The position numbers and the translations under genes were made by a program. From positions 1 through 64,000 of the forward strand of contig NZ_JAGGQJ010000004.1 in assembly GCF_018613325.1 (NCBI RefSeq): 64,000 nt of DNA, given 5' to 3'. The notes under the pieces were generated by a model. The model made no database searches and had not been told where the DNA came from. It worked only from the letters and a program-made list of their open reading frames with translations. Source of the stretch: Bacillus sp. ISL-34 (GTDB lineage Bacteria > Bacillota > Bacilli > Bacillales > DSM-1321). Positions 15,680 to 24,615 of the stretch are shown here, piece after piece; position 1 is the stretch's first letter, and each line of letters starts with the position of its first letter.

Positions 15680-17179
15680 ATGACAGAAAACAATAAACCC
15701 ACAGCATTGATCATGATTTTTGGTGCTACCGGAGATTTAGCGAAAAGGAAATTGTTTCCTTCCATATATCGACTATTTCAAAAAGAGAAAATTAATAAGT
15801 TCGCCGTCGTTGGAGTGGCAAGGAGGCCATTGACGAACGAGGAGTTCCAAACGAGTGTCAAGGACTCGATACTTACGTTCGGACATGCGGAAGAAAAGGT
15901 CGACGAATTCATTTCCCATTTCCATTATCACTCCCACGACGTTTCCAGCTCGGAATCATACCTGCAGTTAAAAGACATTGCCGAACAATTAGACGGACAA
16001 TATCAATTGGAAGGAAACCGGATCTTCTATTTGGCGATGGCACCCGAGTTTTTCGGAACGATTGCCGAACAGATTAAAGCACAAGGCCTGAGTGACACGG
16101 ATGGATATAAGCGCCTGGTCATAGAAAAGCCATTTGGACACAGTTTCGAAACAGCACAAAAATTGAATGAGCAAATCCGAACCGCATTCGCTGAAGATGA
16201 AATCTACCGTATCGATCATTATTTAGGTAAAGAAATGGTACAAAATATTGAGGTCATCCGTTTTTCCAATGCCCTATTCGAGCCGCTTTGGAATAACAGA
16301 TATATATCCAACATCCAGGTTACTTCAAGCGAAACACTTGGCGTTGAAGAACGTGGGCGTTATTATGAAACCAGCGGTGCCCTAAGGGATATGGTCCAAA
16401 ACCATCTGCTGCAAATGGTGGCCTTGCTTGCCATGGAACCCCCGATCGCTTTGACGACAGAAGAGATTCGAAGCGAGAAAGTGCGGGCATTGCGTTCACT
16501 TCGACCAATGAAAGTGGACGAAGTCAATCAATACTTCGTCCGTGGCCAGTATGGTGAAGGAACGATAGACGGTCAAACACTTCCGGCCTACCGCAATGAA
16601 CATAACGTAAATCCGGAATCCAACACAGAGACCTATGTTGCGGGTAAATTGATGATTGATAACTTCCGTTGGGCCGGCGTTCCTTTTTATATCCGTACCG
16701 GTAAGAGAATGGATGTCAAATCAACGAATATCGTTGTTCAATTCAAAGATATCCCAATGAATCTGTATTATAAAACGGAAGAAACGCTGAACCCGAATCT
16801 TCTCGTTATCCATATCCAGCCTGACGAAGGTATCACACTGTACCTAAATGTTAAGAAATCCGGGACGACATCCAATACAAAGCCAGTGAAGCTGACCGTA
16901 TCCAACAAAGGGATCGAACACATCAATTCTCCCGAAGCATATGAAAAGCTATTGTTTGACAGCATGCGCGGGGATGCTACAAACTTTACGCACTGGGACG
17001 AGGTTGCCCTCTCATGGAAGTTCGTCGATACCATTTCCAATGCATGGGAAAATAATAAAGACGAGTCTTTCCCTAACTATGAAGCGGGATCCACAGGTCC
17101 ACTGGCATCCGATGAACTCCTGGAAGAAGATGGACATATTTGGTGGGAAATCAAGAAAAACGAAAATGATGTTGATTGA
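15680..17179 (+). CDS. zwf: Glucose-6-phosphate 1-dehydrogenase
   Basis: A 499-residue enzyme of the oxidative pentose phosphate pathway; it oxidises glucose 6-phosphate to 6-phosphogluconolactone and yields NADPH. The coenzyme motif GATGDLA is at 15-21, EKPFG at 149-153 and the active-site signature RIDHYLGKE at 177-185. The start follows GAGG. The gene faces gndA, which catalyses the next oxidative step but one, across two very small genes; each has its own terminator. Confidence 0.96.
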   Translation: MTENNKPTALIMIFGATGDLAKRKLFPSIYRLFQKEKINKFAVVGVARRPLTNEEFQTSVKDSILTFGHAEEKVDEFISHFHYHSHDVSSSESYLQLKDIAEQLDGQYQLEGNRIFYLAMAPEFFGTIAEQIKAQGLSDTDGYKRLVIEKPFGHSFETAQKLNEQIRTAFAEDEIYRIDHYLGKEMVQNIEVIRFSNALFEPLWNNRYISNIQVTSSETLGVEERGRYYETSGALRDMVQNHLLQMVALLAMEPPIALTTEEIRSEKVRALRSLRPMKVDEVNQYFVRGQYGEGTIDGQTLPAYRNEHNVNPESNTETYVAGKLMIDNFRWAGVPFYIRTGKRMDVKSTNIVVQFKDIPMNLYYKTEETLNPNLLVIHIQPDEGITLYLNVKKSGTTSNTKPVKLTVSNKGIEHINSPEAYEKLLFDSMRGDATNFTHWDEVALSWKFVDTISNAWENNKDESFPNYEAGSTGPLASDELLEEDGHIWWEIKKNENDVD

Positions 17180-17186
17180 AATGAAG

Positions 17187-17216
17187 AAGGGATGCAGATT
17201 TGAATCTGCATCCCTT
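17187..17216. terminator. Terminator shared by zwf and the 53-codon gene
   Basis: A perfect 14-bp stem with a 2-nt centre (17187-17200 with 17203-17216) follows the zwf stop. On the + strand the normal T-run is replaced by a CATT repeat, so termination may be less efficient rightwards than leftwards. Confidence 0.75.
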
Positions 17217-17243
17217 CATTCATTCATTCATTCATTCATTCAT
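17217..17243. repeat. Tetranucleotide repeat (CATT)6.75
   Basis: Twenty-seven bases consist of uninterrupted CATT units. They lie between the zwf terminator stem and the stop codon of the small leftward gene, and the TGA stop (17240-17242) is inside the last units. Such repeats are prone to slipped-strand length change. Confidence 0.9.
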
Positions 17244-17401
17244 GAAAGACTCTTCCTGACCAATTTATCACGGATAATATGATACATTTCCTTAGGCTTA
17301 GACACTTCTTCCTCTATTTCCGAATTAAGCCAAAATGAAACACCAAATTCTAAGGAGATGAAAAATAAAAATATGGCTAAAGCCCACCAGATGATGAACA
17401 T
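17240..17401 (-). CDS. 53-residue single-span membrane protein
   Basis: A small open frame starting MFIIWWALAIFLFF, with one hydrophobic helix (residues 2-18) followed by an acidic-to-basic tail ending VRKSLS. AAGGAG lies 10 nt before the ATG. I do not recognise the family. The tail (EEEVSKPKEMY...) would be cytoplasmic or extracytoplasmic depending on insertion. Its stop codon falls within the CATT repeat: loss of units beyond the stop would not change the protein, but changes reaching the first unit would. It converges with zwf and shares its hairpin terminator. Confidence 0.6.
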   Translation of the reverse strand: MFIIWWALAIFLFFISLEFGVSFWLNSEIEEEVSKPKEMYHIIRDKLVRKSLS

Positions 17402-17704
17402 AAGTCACCCGCTCCTTCTCTCTTCTATCTGCCTGAATCCTATGGTCCGTCCATCTCTTTCAATTTTATATTCCTTTTTCCGCAGGTGTTTAAACCTAAA
17501 AAGCAAGGATGAATGACATACATCGTACTACGTTTTCCCTAAAAAAGGTAAATTAATTGGAACTATTTACAACTAGTTCATCTTTACCATTTTTACCCTT
17601 CCAACCTCGTTATAGAAATAGAATGGTGAGTCCTTGCAAAGGTTACACTAGAAAAGGTGCCAGTGACGGCACACCACTAACTTCGATGTGGAGGGATTAA
17701 ACTT
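17402..17704. other. Intergenic region between the two small genes
   Basis: No gene seen. It separates two divergent small genes and must hold both promoters. A short hairpin (gtgcc 17657-17661 with ggcac 17669-17673) sits in the leader of the rightward gene. I could not assign promoter elements with confidence. Confidence 0.5.
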
Positions 17705-17878
17705 ATGGACATTCGTGAAGGATTAATTCCAACAGCGTTGGGCACAGCCGTGACTGCTGCGGGTTATGCAATGAAGCAGACCCGGGGCTCAAACAAAATG
17801 GTAGCTAATACGGTTTTTGGTTTCGGTTTGGCACATGTTGTATTAGGGGTCATTGACCTTGTAGAGCATCGGAGATAG
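17705..17878 (+). CDS. 57-residue small hydrophobic protein
   Basis: An open frame beginning MDIREGLIPTALGTAVTAAGYAM with a good GGAGGG site 7-8 nt upstream. It has two weakly hydrophobic, glycine/alanine-rich stretches (about 7-23 and 36-53) separated by a basic turn (KQTRGSNK) and ends HRR. The pattern suggests a small membrane-associated protein. I do not recognise the family. Codon use is like the neighbours. It is immediately downstream of the other small gene's divergent promoter region and points toward gndA. Confidence 0.65.
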   Translation: MDIREGLIPTALGTAVTAAGYAMKQTRGSNKMVANTVFGFGLAHVVLGVIDLVEHRR

Positions 17879-17954
17879 TAAATAAAGAGAGCGCATAGAA
17901 GCGCCCCTTTTTTTGTGCATTGAAGGTCCGGATATTACAATTGGATTCCGAAAC

Positions 17955-17998
17955 AAAAAAGCCGGCTTAAAAGGGAATCCCCTTTTAAGCCGGCTTGA
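17955..17998 (-). terminator. Terminator of gndA
   Basis: A very stable stem of about 17 bp (17959-17975 with 17979-17996) is followed by six T on the - strand. It can also stop rightward transcription. Confidence 0.9.
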
Positions 17999-18003
17999 AC
18001 TTT

Positions 18004-19416
18004 TTATTTTTCCATCCATTCGGTATGGAACGTTCCTTCTTTATCAATGCGTTGATACGTATGAGCTCCAAAATAGTCACGCTGAGCTTGAATCAGGTTA
18101 GCTGGCAGCGTTTCTGTACGATAGCTATCGAAATAGGCAAGTGCTGATGACAAGCATGGAACCGGGATTCCGTTCATCACAGCAGTTGATACTACCTCCC
18201 GCAAAGCTCCTTGATAGCTTTCGACGATTCCTTGGAAGTAAGGATCTAGAAGAAGGTTGTTCAAGTTCGCTTCACGATCGTACGCTTCTTTGATTTTTTG
18301 GAGGAATTGTGCACGAATGATACAGCCGCCACGGAAAATCATCGCGATTTCCCCATATTGCAAGTTCCAGTCATTTTCTTCTGATGCTGCTTTCATTTGT
18401 GCAAATCCTTGTGCATATGAACAGATTTTGCTCATATACAGTGCTTTACGGATACTTTCAATCAAAGCCTTTTTGTCGCCTGTAAATGATTCGGCTTTTG
18501 GCCCGCGAAGGATTTTACTCGCTTCAACACGCTCGTCCTTGATCGCTGAAATAAACCGGGCGAATACGGATTCCGTAATGATTGGAAGCGGAACACCAAG
18601 ATCAAGCGCACTTTGACTTGTCCATTTCCCAGTACCTTTTTGGCCAGCCTTATCTAAAATGACATCGACCATCGGCTTGCCGGTTTCTTCATCATATTTT
18701 TTGAAAATATCAGCAGTAATTTCAATTAAATAGCTATCAAGCTCCCCTTCATTCCATTCAGAAAAGACTTCATGGAATTCTTCAGCAGATAATCCAAGGA
18801 GATTTTTCAGAAGGAAATAAGATTCGGAAATCAATTGCATGTCCCCGTACTCAATACCATTATGTACCATTTTCACATAATGACCTGCCCCATTCGGTCC
18901 GATATACGTGCAGCAAGCATCACCATCGACCTTAGCTGAAATGTCCTTCAAGATCGGTGCAACCAGTTCATATGCTTCTTTTTGACCTCCAGGCATGATG
19001 GATGGACCTGTTAGAGCTCCTTCTTCCCCTCCTGACACGCCTGTACCGATGAAATGGATGCCCAGCTTGCTTAATTCCTCATTGCGGCGCTGAGTGTCCT
19101 TAAAGAAGGTATTCCCTCCATCAATAACGATATCACCTTTTTCAAGCAATGGTTTTAATTGCTCGATTGTTGCATCCGTTGCCGCTCCGGCTTTAACCAT
19201 CAATAAAATTTTGCGTGGTGTTTCCAAAGAATTGACGAATTCTTCAAGCGTATAAGCGGCTGTTACGTTTTTGCCTTCCGCTTCCTTCATCATTTCGTCC
19301 GTTTTTGATCCTGAGCGATTATATACGGAAATTGAATATCCCCTGCTTTCAATATTAAATGCAAGGTTCTTGCCCATTACGGCTAGTCCGATAACGCCAA
19401 TCTGCTGTTTTGTCAT
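18004..19416 (-). CDS. gndA: 6-phosphogluconate dehydrogenase, NADP-dependent
   Basis: A 470-residue decarboxylating 6-phosphogluconate dehydrogenase making ribulose 5-phosphate and NADPH. The N-terminal coenzyme motif GLAVMGKN is at 10-17, and [14 protein letters not shown] carries the catalytic lysine/His region ([11 protein letters not shown]). The all-helical C-terminal domain ends with the dimer tail [10 protein letters not shown]. Length is standard. It corresponds to B. subtilis GndA (YqjI) and sits upstream of dinB's end, on the same strand. Confidence 0.95.
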   Translation of the reverse strand: MTKQQIGVIGLAVMGKNLAFNIESRGYSISVYNRSGSKTDEMMKEAEGKNVTAAYTLEEFVNSLETPRKILLMVKAGAATDATIEQLKPLLEKGDIVIDGGNTFFKDTQRRNEELSKLGIHFIGTGVSGGEEGALTGPSIMPGGQKEAYELVAPILKDISAKVDGDACCTYIGPNGAGHYVKMVHNGIEYGDMQLISESYFLLKNLLGLSAEEFHEVFSEWNEGELDSYLIEITADIFKKYDEETGKPMVDVILDKAGQKGTGKWTSQSALDLGVPLPIITESVFARFISAIKDERVEASKILRGPKAESFTGDKKALIESIRKALYMSKICSYAQGFAQMKAASEENDWNLQYGEIAMIFRGGCIIRAQFLQKIKEAYDREANLNNLLLDPYFQGIVESYQGALREVVSTAVMNGIPVPCLSSALAYFDSYRTETLPANLIQAQRDYFGAHTYQRIDKEGTFHTEWMEK

Positions 19417-19457
19417 GATTCATCTTCCCTTCTCTATATCTTTACACAGCTTGTAAG

Positions 19458-20732
19458 CTATTCTTTGTCAACAGAAGAATCATTCCTCCTGGATTGCTCA
19501 AAGAAATCTTTACTGAAGCTAGTGTCTGTTCCAATTGAACGGTTTTTCAAGGGTAATCCCTTTTTAATAATATTTTCTCCGTACTTATTTTGCAAGTGTT
19601 CCATCGCTTCATACAGAGGTTCTTTTTCTGCATCCTCTTGAAAGGAGAAAATATCCAGTTGCTTGAAGGCCGACTCTTTTTCGATGACATCATAGGCAGT
19701 GACACCAAGAAGCCTGATTCCTTCCCCATTCCAATTTTTCATGAAGAGATCGATAGCTCCATCCAAAATATCCTTTTTTTCAAAAACCGGATTAGGAACC
19801 GTTCTGCTTCTCGTTATAGTGCGGCGGTCTTTGTAACGGATCGTCACACCTATTTTTTGACCAAGCAGGCGTTTATTTCTCAAGCGGACGGCTACCTTCC
19901 CGGAAAGCTTTTCCAATACACCAATAAGTTCTTTTTGATTGGCGGAGTCATGCGGAAGAGTTGTCGAGTTCCCAATGCTCTTATGCTCAAAAATCGCTTC
20001 GGGATCCACTACCCTTGGGTCGATTCCATTAGCCCTATCTTTCAAACGGATGCCATTGATCCCAAGAAGCTGTTTAAGTTGACTATCATTGGCGTGTGCA
20101 AGGTCCCTGATCGTCATTATCCCGATCGTTTGAAGCTTTTCCGAGGTCTTATCCCCGATGCCGTGCATATCGCCCACTTGTAAAGGCCAGAGCTTTTCGG
20201 AAATGTCCCGTTTCCTTAACACGGTGATTCCCATTGGCTTCTTCATATCAGAAGCCGTTTTGGCCAAAAATTTATTAGGAGCGATCCCGATGCTGCAAGG
20301 GAGATCCATCGTATTAAAAATTCTTTCCTGAATGCTATTGGCTATATCTAAAGGCGAACCCAATTCGGCGCATTCACTAATATCCAGATACCCCTCATCT
20401 ATCGAAACCGGTTCAACCATCTCTGTATATTGCCTCAAAACATCAAAAATAGCCAGTGATGCCTTTCGATAGCGCTCGAAATTCGGTTTCTGAATGACTA
20501 ATTGAGGACATAGCTTTTTCGCCTGCCAAATCGGCATGGTCGTTTTAACCCCGAACTTCCTCGCCTCATAGCTGCAGGTGACGATAATGCCCCTTCTCTC
20601 TTCAACATTGCCTGCAATGGCAAGCGGTTTGCCTTTCAATGAAACATCATATGACATTTCCACTGAAGCATAGAAACTATTCATGTCTACATGGAGAATG
20701 ACCCTGCCATTTTTGGGATACATGTCCTTCAT
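19458..20732 (-). CDS. dinB: DNA polymerase IV (DinB/PolY1)
   Basis: A 424-residue Y-family translesion polymerase. Catalytic residues lie in HVDMNSFYAS (Asp16) and SIDEGYLD (Asp112, Glu113); MHGIGDKTSEKL is the helix-hairpin-helix; QLDIF (358-362) fits the beta-clamp binding peptide. B. subtilis counterpart: YqjH/PolY1. No SOS box is evident upstream, in contrast to uvrX, which agrees with non-inducible expression. The start at 20732 lacks a strong ribosome binding site, so the exact N-terminus is uncertain. Confidence 0.92.
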   Translation of the reverse strand: MKDMYPKNGRVILHVDMNSFYASVEMSYDVSLKGKPLAIAGNVEERRGIIVTCSYEARKFGVKTTMPIWQAKKLCPQLVIQKPNFERYRKASLAIFDVLRQYTEMVEPVSIDEGYLDISECAELGSPLDIANSIQERIFNTMDLPCSIGIAPNKFLAKTASDMKKPMGITVLRKRDISEKLWPLQVGDMHGIGDKTSEKLQTIGIMTIRDLAHANDSQLKQLLGINGIRLKDRANGIDPRVVDPEAIFEHKSIGNSTTLPHDSANQKELIGVLEKLSGKVAVRLRNKRLLGQKIGVTIRYKDRRTITRSRTVPNPVFEKKDILDGAIDLFMKNWNGEGIRLLGVTAYDVIEKESAFKQLDIFSFQEDAEKEPLYEAMEHLQNKYGENIIKKGLPLKNRSIGTDTSFSKDFFEQSRRNDSSVDKE

Positions 20733-20855
20733 GTTTGACCGTCACATCCTTGTAAAAATAAAAAACACCGGATAATAGGGACAATAAAAAACCACTTCTA
20801 TTAAGGTACCCCTATTTATCTTTGGTAACCTAGGTGAAAGATGCTCCACTCCAAG

Positions 20856-20884
20856 AAAAACAGCCATCATGTCATTGATGACTG
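20856..20884 (-). terminator. Terminator overlapping the end of the YqzJ-like gene
   Basis: A 10-bp stem (20860-20869 with 20875-20884, one mismatch) followed by TTTTT on the - strand contains the stop codon of the upstream gene at its loop. Confidence 0.75.
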
Positions 20885-21084
20885 TATTCCTTCAATACTT
20901 TGACTTTCCAAATATATACGAATTTTTGCTGATCAATGTCGTAATCAAACGGCAACACCGATTGCTTAATAAGACACCATTCAAGGGTATATTGGTAAAA
21001 ATCAAGAATTTCATGGGTTTCAATCGGCAAGGCATATTCCTCATCCCTCGCAAGAAACGCGACCACCTTTTTCGATTTACTCAG
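20872..21084 (-). CDS. YqzJ-like small protein, probable CTG start
   Basis: A 70-residue protein beginning SKSKKVVAFLARDEEYALPIE after the initiator and containing aromatic-rich FYQYTLEWCLIKQ. It looks like the small YqzJ-type protein of this locus in Bacillus, though I am recalling that family only loosely. No ATG is available. AGGAG (21091-21095) lies 6 nt before an in-frame CTG at 21084, and a stop codon lies just upstream. The alternative, GTG at 21066, has no ribosome binding site. It follows yqjE by 38 nt, probably in one operon. Confidence 0.6.
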   Translation of the reverse strand: MSKSKKVVAFLARDEEYALPIETHEILDFYQYTLEWCLIKQSVLPFDYDIDQQKFVYIWKVKVLKEYSHQ

Positions 21085-21122
21085 AAAACTCTCCTACATC
21101 TCCCTATCATATTACGGGTGAT

Positions 21123-22244
21123 TTATTCCCCTGATACCTCTTTGATGATAGTGATGACCATTTCAGCCAGCTTCGTTAATTCCTCAACTGGAATTCTTTC
21201 ATTCGTAGTATGGATATCTTCGTAGCCCACTGCGAGATTGACAGTAGGGATGCCAAAGCCTGCAATGACATTCGCATCGCTTCCTCCGCCGCTTTTAACC
21301 AGCTCGCATGGACGGCCGATTTTCTCTGCTGCCTTTCTTGCGATTTCGACTACATGATCACCAGCACCATATTTAAAACCAGGATACATGACGTTGACTT
21401 CAACTTCAGCACGTCCGCCCATTTCAATGGCTGCAGTCTCGAATGCCTCTTTCATTTTCGCTACCTGTATTTCCATTTTTTCTGGAATCAAGGATCTTGC
21501 TTCTGCAAGGATTTCCACATGGTCACAAACAATATTGGTTTGCTGTCCACCCTGGAAACGTCCGATATTGGCTGTCGTTTCCTCGTCGATTCTGCCTAAT
21601 GGCATTCTAGAGATTGCTTTGGCAGCGATCGTAATGGCGGAAACACCTTTCTCAGGAGCGACACCAGCATGAGCAGTCTTGCCTAAAATGGTTGCAGACA
21701 CTTTCGCCTGAGTAGGTGCAGCAACAACCACATTGCCCACTTTTCCATCACTATCAAGTGCAAAACCGAATTTAGCCGTTACAAGGGAGCGATCCAATGC
21801 CTTTGCACCAACCAAGCCAGATTCTTCACCGACTGTTATGATGAATTCGATTGTTCCATGTTCGATATTCTGTTCTTTCAACACTTTAAGCGTTTCTAAC
21901 ATGACCGCTAATCCAGCTTTGTCATCCGCCCCTAAAATGGTCGTTCCGTCTGACACTATGTATCCATCTTTGATGGAAGGCTTGATTCCGTTCCCAGGAA
22001 CAACTGTATCCATATGGGAGGTGAAATAAATGGTATCTACGCCTTCTTTCATTCCTTTTAAAGTACATACTAAATTCCCTGCACCATGACCGGTAACTGC
22101 TGTTGTATCATCTTCAAAAACTTCTACACCCAGTGCCCCGAATTTTTCTTTCAGCACTTTGGCGATGGCTGCTTCATTTTTCGTTTCGGAATCAATCTGC
22201 ACCAATTCCATAAATTCATTAACTAAACGTTCTTCATTAATCAT
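21123..22244 (-). CDS. yqjE: M20-family (PepT-like) peptidase YqjE
   Basis: A 373-residue zinc aminopeptidase of the tripeptidase T/M20 type. Metal and catalytic residues are visible: SHMDT (His77, Asp79), GADDKAG (Asp107) and the GEES pair Glu140/Glu141. A dimerisation-type insert lies at about 180-290. It should release N-terminal residues from small peptides in the cytoplasm. The start has GGAGG upstream. It is the first gene before the small YqzJ-like gene, matching the B. subtilis locus. Confidence 0.88.
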   Translation of the reverse strand: MINEERLVNEFMELVQIDSETKNEAAIAKVLKEKFGALGVEVFEDDTTAVTGHGAGNLVCTLKGMKEGVDTIYFTSHMDTVVPGNGIKPSIKDGYIVSDGTTILGADDKAGLAVMLETLKVLKEQNIEHGTIEFIITVGEESGLVGAKALDRSLVTAKFGFALDSDGKVGNVVVAAPTQAKVSATILGKTAHAGVAPEKGVSAITIAAKAISRMPLGRIDEETTANIGRFQGGQQTNIVCDHVEILAEARSLIPEKMEIQVAKMKEAFETAAIEMGGRAEVEVNVMYPGFKYGAGDHVVEIARKAAEKIGRPCELVKSGGGSDANVIAGFGIPTVNLAVGYEDIHTTNERIPVEELTKLAEMVITIIKEVSGE

Positions 22245-22433
22245 AAAATAAAACCTCCAAAAAAGTTTTCCTCTTTAATTATACTTCTAAAAGCCGCGCC
22301 CCGGCAAATAATGTGAAAGGAAGACCCCAGCCTGAAAAAGCGTGCTGGTCATTTCCCTGCCAAAAGGTCGTGTTGAAAAGGTGAATGATGACTTATAAAT
22401 GGTTTTCTTTAAAATGATATCTTCCCAGTATGG

Positions 22434-22463
22434 AAAAGAGCCCAAAACAGATAGTTTGGGCTC
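22434..22463 (-). terminator. Terminator of the mce-carboxylase operon
   Basis: A 9-bp stem (22438-22446 with 22455-22463) with T-rich sequence after it on the - strand follows the carboxylase stop codon. Confidence 0.8.
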
Positions 22464-22476
22464 CTTGCAATGTTGA

Positions 22477-24027
22477 TCACAACGGGATATTTCCGTGTTT
22501 TTTCCATGGTCGAGTTTCTTTTTTGTTACGTAGCATTTCAAGAGACTGAATGATCTTAATCCTGGTTTCACGGGGATCAATAACATCATCCACCATTCCA
22601 AGACTTGCGGCAACATATGGATTGGCGAACTTCTCACGGTATTCTTCAATTTTAGCTGCACGTGTCGCTTCCGGATCTTCGCTATTTTGAATTTCACGGG
22701 CAAAAATGATATTTGCCGCCCCGGCAGAACCCATTACCGCGATTTCAGCATTCGGCCATGCAAACGTAAGATCCGCACCGATGGATTTACTATTAAGAGC
22801 CACGTAAGCTCCTCCGTATGCTTTACGCAGGATGATCGTCAATTTTGGTACTGTCGCTTCCGAGTAAGCATATAGCAGCTTTGCACCGTGGCGAATGATC
22901 CCGCCATGTTCTTGTTTAACGCCTGGGAAAAACCCTGAAACGTCTTCAAACGTAATGAGCGGAATGTTAAACGAGTCACAGAAACGAATAAAACGGGCAG
23001 CCTTATCTGATGAATCAATATCAAGTCCCCCTGCCAACACCTTTGGCTGGTTACAGACAAGCCCTACTGATTTCCCTTTGATTCGCGCCAAGCCGACCAC
23101 TATGTTTTTCGCAAACCCCTCTTGAACTTCCATAAAGGAATCCTCATCGACAACCTGCTCCAATACCTTCCGGACATCATATGGACGGATGCCTTCATAA
23201 GGGACTACATCCGTTAAGTCCGGACGGTAGTCATCTCCATCGTCCGCTTCCATAACCGGCGGCTTCTCTTCATTATTTTGCGGAAGATAGCTCAGGAGAC
23301 GTCTAACGTCCGCCAATACTTGCTCCTCGGATGCTCCCTTGAAATGGGCATTACCGCTTATTGTATTATGTACAGCCGCTCCGCCCAATCCTTCGGATGA
23401 AATCTTTTCACCTGTAACCGTTTCAATGACTTTAGGACCCGTTATGAACATTTGGCTCGTTTTTTCAACCATGAAGACAAAGTCGGTTATGGCCGGGGAA
23501 TATACGGCTCCGCCTGCACAAGGTCCCATAATAACCGAAATCTGAGGAATGACCCCTGAATAAATCGAATTCCGGTAAAATATTTGGCCATATCCGTCAA
23601 GCGAAACCACGCCTTCTTGAATACGCGCCCCACCAGAATCGTTCAAACCAATGAAAGGGGCTCCATTTTCCGCAGCCAAATCCATAACATTGGCAATTTT
23701 CAGAGCATGCATTTCACCAAGTGCTCCGCCAAAAACAGTAAAATCCTGTGAAAACAGATAAATGTCACGGCCGTTGACCTTTCCGTAACCGGTGACAACC
23801 CCTTCTCCCGGCCCTTCTTCCTTTTCCATGCCAAAATTGGTATTACGGTGTTTGATAAAAGGATTAAGCTCTATGAAAGTACCCGGATCAACTAAAAGTT
23901 CAATTCTTTCCCTTGCAGTAAGTTTGCCCTTTTCATGCTGCTTATCGATTCTTTCTTCACCGCCGCCCATTTCCACTTTGCGGCGTCTGTCATATAGGTC
24001 ATTGATCGTATCATATATGTCTGTCAT
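22477..24027 (-). CDS. Acyl-CoA (propionyl-CoA) carboxylase beta subunit
   Basis: A 516-residue carboxyltransferase of the PccB/MmdA family (B. subtilis YqjD). Crotonase-fold oxyanion motifs are visible as NDSGGARIQEGV, GPCAGGAVYSPA, DVSGFFPG and GGAYVALNSKS. It transfers CO2 from carboxybiotin to propionyl-CoA (family role). No dedicated biotin carboxylase/carrier subunit is encoded beside it, so AccBC or another pair must supply carboxybiotin. The gene overlaps the upstream epimerase gene by 4 bp (ATGA), indicating translational coupling and a shared methylmalonyl-CoA role. Confidence 0.9.
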   Translation of the reverse strand: MTDIYDTINDLYDRRRKVEMGGGEERIDKQHEKGKLTARERIELLVDPGTFIELNPFIKHRNTNFGMEKEEGPGEGVVTGYGKVNGRDIYLFSQDFTVFGGALGEMHALKIANVMDLAAENGAPFIGLNDSGGARIQEGVVSLDGYGQIFYRNSIYSGVIPQISVIMGPCAGGAVYSPAITDFVFMVEKTSQMFITGPKVIETVTGEKISSEGLGGAAVHNTISGNAHFKGASEEQVLADVRRLLSYLPQNNEEKPPVMEADDGDDYRPDLTDVVPYEGIRPYDVRKVLEQVVDEDSFMEVQEGFAKNIVVGLARIKGKSVGLVCNQPKVLAGGLDIDSSDKAARFIRFCDSFNIPLITFEDVSGFFPGVKQEHGGIIRHGAKLLYAYSEATVPKLTIILRKAYGGAYVALNSKSIGADLTFAWPNAEIAVMGSAGAANIIFAREIQNSEDPEATRAAKIEEYREKFANPYVAASLGMVDDVIDPRETRIKIIQSLEMLRNKKETRPWKKHGNIPL

Positions 24028-24446
24028 TCCTGCTCCTCCTTTGATAATGCTTGTTCACATAGCTCATATAATACACCCGCGGTTGACTTGGGATGAACGA
24101 AAGCAACATCCGCATTGTGCGCTCCCTTTCTTGATGAATCATCGATCATGCGCAATCCAGATTCTTTGATTTCTTTTATTCTATCTTCGATGTCATCGAC
24201 GCCAAGTGCCACATGATGAATCCCTTCACCGCGTTTTCCGATGAACTTGGCGATTGGGCTTGAAGGTGACAACGCTTCCAACAACTCCAAACGGGTATTG
24301 CCTGCCAGGATGAAGGCCACTCTTACTCCTTGGCTCTCCACTGTCTCGATTCCTTCAAGCTTCAATTTCAATGTTTCCGTGTAAAGCGGCAAGGCATCAT
24401 CCAGTGACTTGACGGCAATACCGATATGATCGATATTTTTAATCAT
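24024..24446 (-). CDS. mce: Methylmalonyl-CoA epimerase
   Basis: A 140-residue VOC-fold enzyme (B. subtilis YqjC) that interconverts (S)- and (R)-methylmalonyl-CoA. Metal ligands fit DHIGIAV (His7), EGIHHVALGV and the C-terminal YELCE. Two adjacent ATG codons (24449, 24446) follow GGAGG; the second gives the better 8-nt spacing. It is coupled to the carboxylase downstream and supplies substrate for the mutase encoded at 31.2-35.3 kb. Confidence 0.88.
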   Translation of the reverse strand: MIKNIDHIGIAVKSLDDALPLYTETLKLKLEGIETVESQGVRVAFILAGNTRLELLEALSPSSPIAKFIGKRGEGIHHVALGVDDIEDRIKEIKESGLRMIDDSSRKGAHNADVAFVHPKSTAGVLYELCEQALSKEEQE

Positions 24447-24568
24447 CATAAAAACCTCCATGCTATGTATTATGGATGACTCCATTAAAATACTACTAAT
24501 CTTGCATTAAAGCCTTTTAAGATTCGGAATAATATGAACATTATACTTTTACTTGTTTCTACTAAATG

Positions 24569-24596
24569 TTCAAGTTAAAATAAAATCAATTATACT
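24569..24596 (+). promoter_or_regulatory. Probable promoter of the Prli42 gene
   Basis: TTCAAG (24569-24574), a 16-nt spacer and TATACT (24591-24596) precede the gene by about 20 nt. The -35 is weak. Confidence 0.4.
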
Positions 24597-24615
24597 GTTT
24601 TAAGGGAGAGGGCAT

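Noticed and set aside
20869..21225. 118-codon + strand open frame
   Set aside because: It is antisense to the YqzJ-like gene and the end of yqjE, starts within a terminator and lacks a ribosome site.
22287..22703. 138-codon - strand open frame at the carboxylase 3' end
   Set aside because: It overlaps the real carboxylase in another frame and spans its terminator.
24024..24446. Reading the gene as a second unrelated glyoxalase
   Set aside because: The sequence signature and coupling to an acyl-CoA carboxylase fit methylmalonyl-CoA epimerase better.
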